Shown: piece by piece, positions 57,797-64,000 of the stretch | Layout: each line of letters opens with the position of its first letter | Numbering within the stretch: position 1 is the stretch's first letter | Assembly: GCA_037157565.1 (NCBI GenBank) | Contig: JAZHRO010000063.1 | Coordinates: forward strand, 12,692,001-12,756,000 | Reading direction: 5' to 3' | Length of the DNA stretch: 64,000 nucleotides | From: Thalassia testudinum | Taxonomy: Eukaryota; Streptophyta; Magnoliopsida; Alismatales; Hydrocharitaceae | Notes under the pieces: model-generated | What the model saw: only the letters and a program-made list of their open reading frames with translations | Databases searched by the model: none | Told to the model about the DNA's origin: nothing | Position numbers and translations under genes: made by a program

Positions 57797-59318
57797 TGAT
57801 CACACATGTTTCGCGAGTTTGAAATCAGGGGTATAAGTAACCCATCATCATAGTTGCAAAACTCGTGGTCAAATAAAATTTATACCAAAACTCCAAGGGA
57901 GTCTAAGATCGAACATAGGGAGGCGACGTTTACTTTAATTGAAAATCGTGCTTCAATTTGATTCTTTTTGGTATTTTTTAGAGTTTTGTTATTTTCTTAT
58001 TTTTGAAATATAAGACAAGCAATCAGAAGATAGAGAAGGAATCAAATGTTATGTATTGCATGAATGTCTATTACAACAATCTACGAAAGCATAAAAAAAG
58101 AGGGAGGTGAGAAGAAATCTCTCGAATAGGCTGTTCGGTGAGACAACGATCCCTGGTGGAAGCTCGGACGAAGGATGTGAGGAGCTGGACGACGGAGGTG
58201 AGATGTAGGAGGATTTTGGGTAGAGGAAAGCTTCGGTGTGGCTTTGGAATGGAGGTGAGAAGGTGGAGATGATCTGCTATCAGAATGGAGGCGGGAGGAC
58301 GACTCCAAAGTAAGCTATGAATGGGGATGGGAAGATGGATGAATATTTGGTAAGGTAGAGGTTCGCTATACTAGAAGGCGCCTTGGGAGCTTGAGAGCAA
58401 GCTCTAATAGAGTGTTGATAGGCTTGTTAGAGCTTGGAAGTAGGTGGGAGTAGAGTAGGTAGAGATGGCTTGGAAGGGAGGGGGTGTAGGTCCTTTTATA
58501 GTGGAGAAGAGGCAAAAAATAGGCATGGGACCATTAGTGACCTCTAGGCAGTTGCTAGAAGCGTCGCTGTAGATAGCACATGCCTGCTCATGCCCAAAGC
58601 TGACTTTGCTGGCATGTGAAGAATTAGCGACGACTGTAAGTCCAGCTCATGCGTCGCTGTAGGCTAGCCCCAATTGAGCATGCGCCCGCCCCATGCTCCA
58701 CTGGCACTGCCTGTGCTGTGCCTGCTCATGCGTGCGGATTGCATGGCAACTTGCTGGTGTGCGCTGGCATGTGCACTAAATTGAGAATGGGGGGGTTGCA
58801 GGGATGTGAACCCGTGCCCCTCCCATGCGAACCTCCACCTCACCCGCTGCACCAAGCCTTCATATGCATCATGAGGAGGAGTTTGCTGTTGCGTGGCAGG
58901 GCGAGCTCTCAGCCATTGGATTTGCATCCAGCTGCTGAGATCACTTGATGGGCAGCCTTTGAAGATGTGGTGAGTGGCTGTGGGCACTCCAGATGGTGCC
59001 ACGTGTCACCATCTGGACCATCCACACATCATTGCTTGCAGAGGATGCCACGACACTCGAATCGAGGTGATTTCTTTGTTGTCGCACTACGATTGACGCT
59101 CTGAATCCATTCGTAAGGTTGGATTTTTCATTTGAAGTTTGTAAGGATGTTACATTGCCTCTTGGCCATATAAAATGAATGAATTAATATACAAAAAATA
59201 CAACTATCCTAAATGCCATGCAATGGATGTTATGCAATATTTATAACATGATATGCAGTGCTAAACCTAGGAACTATCATAAATAAGCAATTTATCATGA
59301 ATTAATGTGTGTTCATTA
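57797..59318 (-). repeat. Element G: 5' LTR
   Basis: The LTR is 1,522 bases and pairs with 9099-9321 plus 19199-20505, which shows where B is inserted. The TATA box (TATAAAAGGACC, minus) is at 58494-58500. The terminal TG has mutated to TA (59317-59318). A tRNA-like stretch is at 58795-58857. Open frames on either strand are not supported as genes. Confidence 0.92.
58795..58857 (-). repeat. tRNA-like stretch in the G 5' LTR
   Basis: This is the counterpart of 19979-20047: an A-box-like GGCTTGGTGCAGCGGGTG (58840-58857) and a decayed B box GGTTCACATCC (58802-58812). Its presence in both LTRs means it was part of the element when G last transposed. Confidence 0.5.
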
Positions 59319-60345
59319 GTGACCTTAAAAAGAATTCTGCTTAATGGAGTATCTATACGACCGGTAGCTTTGTACCTACTTTTATTTTTATGGGGTCAAC
59401 ACAAGGGTGAATCTAGTGTATATCTCCCCCGCTTATTCTACTTCTTTGCTTCTTCCTAAGTGTTTTAGGAATTAAACGTGCATTTCTTAAGCTGGGATCT
59501 GGACAACCTACCAATGGGCTGTTACCCATGCTAACTTGCCACCCATACTCGTGCGGTGAAGTGTGGCTTATTGTTTTCTTCTTTTATCTTTTTCTTTTTC
59601 TTTTTCTTTTTCTTTTTCTTTTCTTTTTGTTTCTTTTTGGACTTTCTTTTTCTTTTTTTTTAAGTAGGTGGCTTCCCTGGTCTAAGATTTACCTAAAAGC
59701 AGCAGGAAAATAATGGTCCAATGGCTGGGCTCTGGACAACTTACCTATGGGCTGTTACCCATGATAATTTGCCAGCCATACCACCCTAGAAGGTTCATTA
59801 GCTACCCAATTTTCGCTAAAATCGCCGAACAAGTCAGTGCAAATAGTGTGTAGATGCTTAGACTTAAAGTTCCCTCAAATCAGAGGGTGGGTTGATAGGT
59901 CATGTACTTATCACCCAAACTTATTTAATAAACTTGAAATGGAATTCAGGATGGCGAGGACTCGATAAAAAAATCTACATTTTAGTGGATACCCAGGCTG
60001 ATTAAGTGCAAAAACTTGAAGGGTCTTAGTGTTCAGATCCTACTGTAATATTTATTATGATTGAAAAGTCCTAATGCCCAAGTATTCTTTCCTAATTCAA
60101 TTTATATATATATAAGAAAACAAGTAGAATTTAGGAGAATTCCACAGAGCTAACAAAATGATTAAGAAATGAATCCACCCCCCCATTCCTTGCTGATGCA
60201 ATGCCCGCATTGAGAATAAAAGACATGAAAGGAAGAGTAGAATGTAGAAGATATCACCTGAATATGATGCTCGGGCCAGCTTTGGGTTAGATTGTACAAC
60301 TGCTGAGTTTAATGCCATCAGCTAGGTGAGGTCCAACCAAAGTAA
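59319..60345 (-). other. Element H: 3' noncoding region, second part
   Basis: This continues the region broken at 9098 and matches A at about 1300-2321. It has the paired repeats (59505-59548 and 59735-59780) flanking a (CTTTTT)n run (59575-59663), the internal polypurine-tract-like site (60175-60190, with AATGCGGGCATT at about 60198-60209) and the post-ORF motif (60300-60330). The plus-strand frame 59528-59713 through the pyrimidine run is not a gene. Confidence 0.75.
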
Positions 60346-62080
60346 TCATAATGTGATTAGAGCAACCAAGTCTAACATGGGTTCTGGAATAATACGATCA
60401 ATAAAAGGCTTCAGACAATGATTGCTGACTTTAAATGAATTACCCATCTTTGTGTCAGAGATCTTAACGACCCCATTTGGAAATATCTGATCGATGATGA
60501 ACAGGCCGTTCCATTTTGACTTAAGTTTGGTGGCAAAGAGCTTAATTCGAGAATGAAAGAGCCAGACCTTCTGGTTCTGCTCAAAGCTCTTGCGGGATAT
60601 CAATTGGTCATGAATTGTTTTGGTCCAAGCCTTATAGATCTTAGCATTCTCGTATTCATCATTTCTAAGCTCCTCCAACTCAGATAGTTGGAGTTTCCTG
60701 GTCTTTCCGACTAAACTCAAATCTAGATTACACTACTTGATTGCCCAGAATGCCTTATGTTCAATTTCTACGGTTAAATGGCATGCATTTCCATACACCA
60801 AATGAAACGGTGACATGCCGATAGGCCTTTTGTATGCCGTATGGTAGGCCCAAAGAACAACCTCAAGCTTTTGAGTGCAGTCTTTATGATCAGGCCTAAC
60901 TATTTTCTAAAGAATATTCATGGTTTCCCGATTAAAGATCTCGGTCTATCCATTCGTCTGGGGGTGGTAAGGTGTGGAGATTCTTTGATTTACCCCATAT
61001 TTTGCCAGTAAATTATGGAACTGAGCATTAGTGAAGTGAGTACCACCATCGCTGATGGTGGCCCTTGGAATCCCGAACCGATTGAAGATGTTCATGACGA
61101 AATCGATGACCACCTTATGGTCATTGGTTCAGGTGGTGATATTCTCGATCCACTTGGACATGTAATCAACAGCTACAAGAATGTACTGGTGTCCAAATGA
61201 AGGGAGGAAGGGTCCCATGAAATCGATGCCCAAAACGTCAAAGATTTCGACGGGAAGAATCAGGTTTAGAGGCATCATGTCTCTCTTGGTTATGCTCCCA
61301 AGTGTCTAGCATTGGGAACACGACCTCGAGAATTCTTGGGCATCCTTGAATAAAGATGGCCAATAGAATCCAGATTGTAAAATCTTTGCTGTCATCTTTT
61401 TCCAAAAGAAATGTCCACCACACGCAGATGCATGGCAGAACTCGAGTATACTTTCGAATTCTTTTTCCAAAAGAAATGTCCACCACACGCAGATGCATGG
61501 CAGAACTCGAGTATACTTTCGAATTCATTCTCCAGAACACATCAGTGAATAATCTGATCATAGTTGATGCAGTACAGTTTCCTCCCAGAAGAAATAATTA
61601 GCCTCAGATTTGAGTCTATCTCATTGTTGCTTGGTACAATTCTGTGGGATTCGACCAACGACCAAATAATCTACAATGTCTGCAAACCATGGAGTTTGGA
61701 CATCTGATACTGCAAGGATAGTCTTGTCCGAAAAAGTATTAGCAATCGAGATATCTGGATGAGAAGAATAACTCAGAAGTCTCGAAAGATGATCCACCAC
61801 CACATTCTGTGCCTAGGATTTATCTTTGATTTCTAGATTAAATTCTTGAAGCAGAAGAGTCCATCGAGTAAGCTAGGGTTTGGCATCATTTTTGGCCAAG
61901 AGATGTCTCAAGGCCGAGTGGTTGATATATAATATGACATGAGACCCTAAAAGATAAGCCTTGATTTTCTCCAAAGCAAATACTACAACTAGTAATTCCT
62001 TCTCAATAACATTGTAATTCCTCTGGGCCTCGTTTAGAGTTTTGCTAGCGCAGTAGATAATAAAGGGATTCCTATCAATC
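60346..62080 (-). pseudogene. Element H: RNase H and integrase part of pol (broken)
   Basis: This matches A at 2322-4157. The tail (60346-60720) is open for 124 codons and reads LSELEELRNDEYENAKIYKA, then KWNGLFIIDQIFPNGVVKIS. In the core SDGGTHF and a Glu at the third acidic position are kept, but stops and frameshifts abound. A 65-base tandem duplication (61396-61460 and 61461-61525) repeats the zinc-finger segment CHASACGGHF and shifts the frame. RNase H is recognisable from EKELLVVVFALEKI. Confidence 0.88.
61396..61525. repeat. 65-base perfect tandem duplication in H integrase
   Basis: Two copies of a 65-base unit (61396-61460, 61461-61525), starting CTTTTTCCAAAAG and ending TTTCGAATT, show no difference. 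The length is not a multiple of three, so the integrase frame is broken. A and G have a single copy (about 3372-3440 and 22985-23050). Confidence 0.95.
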
Positions 62081-62082
62081 TT

Positions 62083-63396
62083 CTAACCCAAAACAGCCCC
62101 GACCACGTAATCAGAAGTGTCGGTCTTGATCTCGAATGGGGTTGTCCAAACTGGTGGTTGCAAAATCAGAGCACAAGTGACAGCTGTTTTAAGAAAATCA
62201 AATGCCTTATGGCATGATTCGTTGAAATCAAACGGCGTATCTTTGGCGAGAAAGTTGCTCAGAGGGTGAGCAACCTTAGAGAAGTCCTTGATGAACCTCC
62301 TATAGAACCCCACATGACCAAGAAAAGATTGAATTTGTTTGACAGATATGGGAGGAGGAAGTATAGAGATAGCATCAACCATAACTTTGTCAACTTCAAT
62401 TCCCCATTCAGAGATTACATGACCCAAGACGATGCCTTCTTGTGTCATGAAATGACTCTTTTTCTGGCTAAGGACCAATCTTGTTTTGATGCATCTTTTA
62501 AGAATCATTTCAAGATTAGCTAAGCAAGAACCAAACGATTCTCCAAAAACTGATAAATCGTCTATGAAGACTTCCATAAACTCTCCCACCATGTCTGAGA
62601 ATATGGCTAGCATACACCTTTGAAAAGTCGTGGGTGCATTGCATAAGTCGAATGGCATCCTACAGAAAGCAAAGGTTCCATAGGGACAGGTGAATGTCAT
62701 TTTTTATGATCCTCGGGATGGATAGGGACTTGATTGTATCCCAAGTAACCATCTAGGAAACAGAAGTACTTCTACCTGGCTAGTCTTTATAGGATTTGAT
62801 CGATAAAGGGTAAAGGGAAATGATCCTTTTTCGTGGCTATGTTCAGCTTCCTGTAATCAATACAAACCCTCCAAGAGGAAGCTGAACGAGTTGTGACAGA
62901 TTCTCCTTTCTCGTTAGTCACAACGGTAATCCTGGCTTTCTTGGGAACAATTTGCACCAGACTTACACAAGGACTATTAGAGATCAGATAAATGATTCTT
63001 GCATCAAGACACTTGATAATTTCCTTCTTGACCACTTCTTGCATATTATGGTTTAATCTCCTCTACATTTGGCGAGAAGGGCGGGATCCATCTTCCAAGA
63101 TTATTCTATGATTGCAGTAAGATGGCTCGATCCCCCTAAGGTCATGAATGCTCCAACCAATTGCCTCCTTGTGTTCCTTTAAGACCTTAATCAGTTTAAT
63201 CTCCTCTGATAATCACAGGGAGCGTCTTTTGAGGTCCCAAAAACTGATATTTAAAATTCCTAGGCAATGGTTTCAGTTCGAGCTGGGGCGGGTTTTGGAT
63301 TGAAGGTAAGGATGATGCTAAAGAAGATTCATCAAGTGGAAAAGGTTGAAAGTGAATAAAATCAATAACCTCTTTAGAATGTGGCGGGTTTGCCAC
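62083..63396 (-). pseudogene. Element H: reverse transcriptase part of pol (broken)
   Basis: From 63396 the strand reads ELKPLPRNFKYQFLGPQKTL, the linker before RT. The piece 62787-63044 has RVCIDYRKLNIATKKDHFPL. The piece 62083-62700 (205 codons) has YGTFAFCRMPFDLCNAPTTF, FIDDLSVFG in place of YxDD, GIVLGHVISEWGIEVDK and SFLGHVGFYRRFIKDFSKVA, running into RNase H. Stops and frame changes near 62700-62790 and 63050-63200 inactivate it. Confidence 0.9.
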
Positions 63397-64000
63397 AGAG
63401 GGTTACAGCTCAGATCCATCACAACATGAGGAACTTTCAATTGCAGAAACAACCATACATGTTTCAATGTTCAAGTTGTCATCCTCAAGTTCCTCTATAA
63501 ATCCACAATCCTCAAATTTATTAATCGCCTTAAAAATATCCAATTTCAATTTTTGATCCCCAAAAGCGATTTCCATGCTACGGCTCTCACAGTTGATATT
63601 GGCCTTAACGATAGCTAAGAATAGACGCCCTAGAATGATGGGCATGTTCCTTAAATTTTCAGGTACATCCATGTCAAGGACAAGGAAATCAGCAGGAAAA
63701 TAGAAATTCTTAACCTTAACGATAACATCTTCAATAATGCCTTGCGGATTTGTGGCCGAACAGTTTGCTAACTGCAGTGTTATTGAAGTCGGCCGAAGTT
63801 CACCTAATCTGAAGTTCTCATAACGAGAAGTTCAGATTAGGTCAATAGATGCACTTAGATCCAAAAGTGCTATATCAAAGGTGTAATCTCCGATGACACA
63901 AGAAATCAAAGGAGCACCTGGATCTCTCTTTTTATGAGGAAGGTGATGCAAGATAATAGAACTAGCCTGCTCGGAGAGTACCACCTTCCTCGAAACAGAT
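63397..64000 (-). pseudogene. Element H: protease, cut by the window end
   Basis: Near 63840-63866 the strand reads LLDLSASIDLI, where the active-site Gly of DLG is Ser, followed by a stop. The reading continues with LGELRPTSITLQLANCSA, VLDMDVPENLRNMPIILGR and KLKLDIFKAINKFEDCGFIE, typical of the Athila/Tat protease and the linker to RT. Gag should follow beyond 64000. Confidence 0.85.

Larger units (their letters stand above)
9099..59318 (-). mobile_element. Element G: autonomous-type Athila/Tat-like element, interrupted by B and E
   Basis: G is bounded by a perfect 5-base duplication, GTGAC, at 9094-9098 and 59319-59323. In minus-strand order it has: 5' LTR (57797-59318), PBS (57776-57793), leader, gag, protease, RT, RNase H, integrase, 3' noncoding region, polypurine tract, and 3' LTR (9099-9321 plus 19199-20505). 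B interrupts the 3' LTR and E interrupts the protease-RT junction. Removing both leaves an element of roughly 11 kb. Every coding domain has stops or frameshifts. Confidence 0.9.
7032..64000 (-). mobile_element. Element H: autonomous-type Athila/Tat-like element, right end outside the window
   Basis: H is the outermost element of the nest. Its 3' LTR is at 7032-8703 and its 3' noncoding region at 8704-9098, interrupted by G. It resumes at 59319-60345, followed by integrase, RNase H, RT and protease sequence up to 64000. Gag, the PBS and the 5' LTR are beyond the window. The junction at 9098/59319 is confirmed by uninterrupted homologous sequence in element A (1285-1330). H belongs to the same family as A. 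Confidence 0.85.

Overview
The window is plant nuclear heterochromatin made almost entirely of nested LTR retrotransposons. I found no host gene, no rRNA or tRNA gene, no CRISPR array and no bacterial-type operon. The evidence for a plant is: Ty3/gypsy gag-protease-RT-RNaseH-integrase fragments of the Athila/Tat kind; primer-binding sites resembling the 3' end of tRNA-Asp (TGGCGCCGTTGCCGGGGA and decayed versions); very long LTRs (1.5-2.8 kb) with TATA boxes; and many C-to-T type stop codons, as expected of methylated repeats. The species cannot be read from this sequence; an angiosperm with a large genome is likely.

The elements can be unpicked by their LTR ends and target-site duplications (TSDs). 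Element A (1-5075, minus) is a truncated autonomous-type copy: part of its 3' LTR, a 3' noncoding region and a broken RT-RNaseH-integrase. It abuts element I (5076-7031, plus), a fragment of a non-autonomous element with an acidic ORF. Element H (minus, same family as A) starts at 7032 and runs off the right end. G (minus, autonomous type, 9099-59318, TSD GTGAC) is inserted in the 3' noncoding region of H. B (plus, 9322-19193, TSD ACAAG) is inserted in the 3' LTR of G. E (minus, 24843-53802, TSD GAATG/GAAGG) is inserted between the protease and RT of G. Inside E lie F (plus, 25363-36610, in E's 3' LTR) and D (minus, 38351-48170, TSD GGTAC, in E's 3' noncoding region). The nesting is therefore H > G > {B, E > {F, D}}, four levels deep.

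The elements fall into three functional types. A, G and H are autonomous-type Athila/Tat-like elements, all inactivated by stops, frameshifts and loss of catalytic residues. F carries gag and an intact-looking protease motif but no RT or integrase. B and D (one family), E and I carry no recognisable gag or pol. Instead they encode a long acidic protein of unknown function: about 548 codons in B and D, and related but shorter or broken in E and I. These non-autonomous elements share cis signals with G, A and H: a tRNA-Asp-like PBS, a leader block, a post-ORF motif, an internal polypurine-tract-like motif, and a hairpin just upstream of the terminal polypurine tract. This suggests they were mobilised in trans by A/G/H-type machinery. 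The most interesting material is this parasitic family with its unknown ORF, its shared in-frame stops and the palindrome-rich LTR promoters of B and D.
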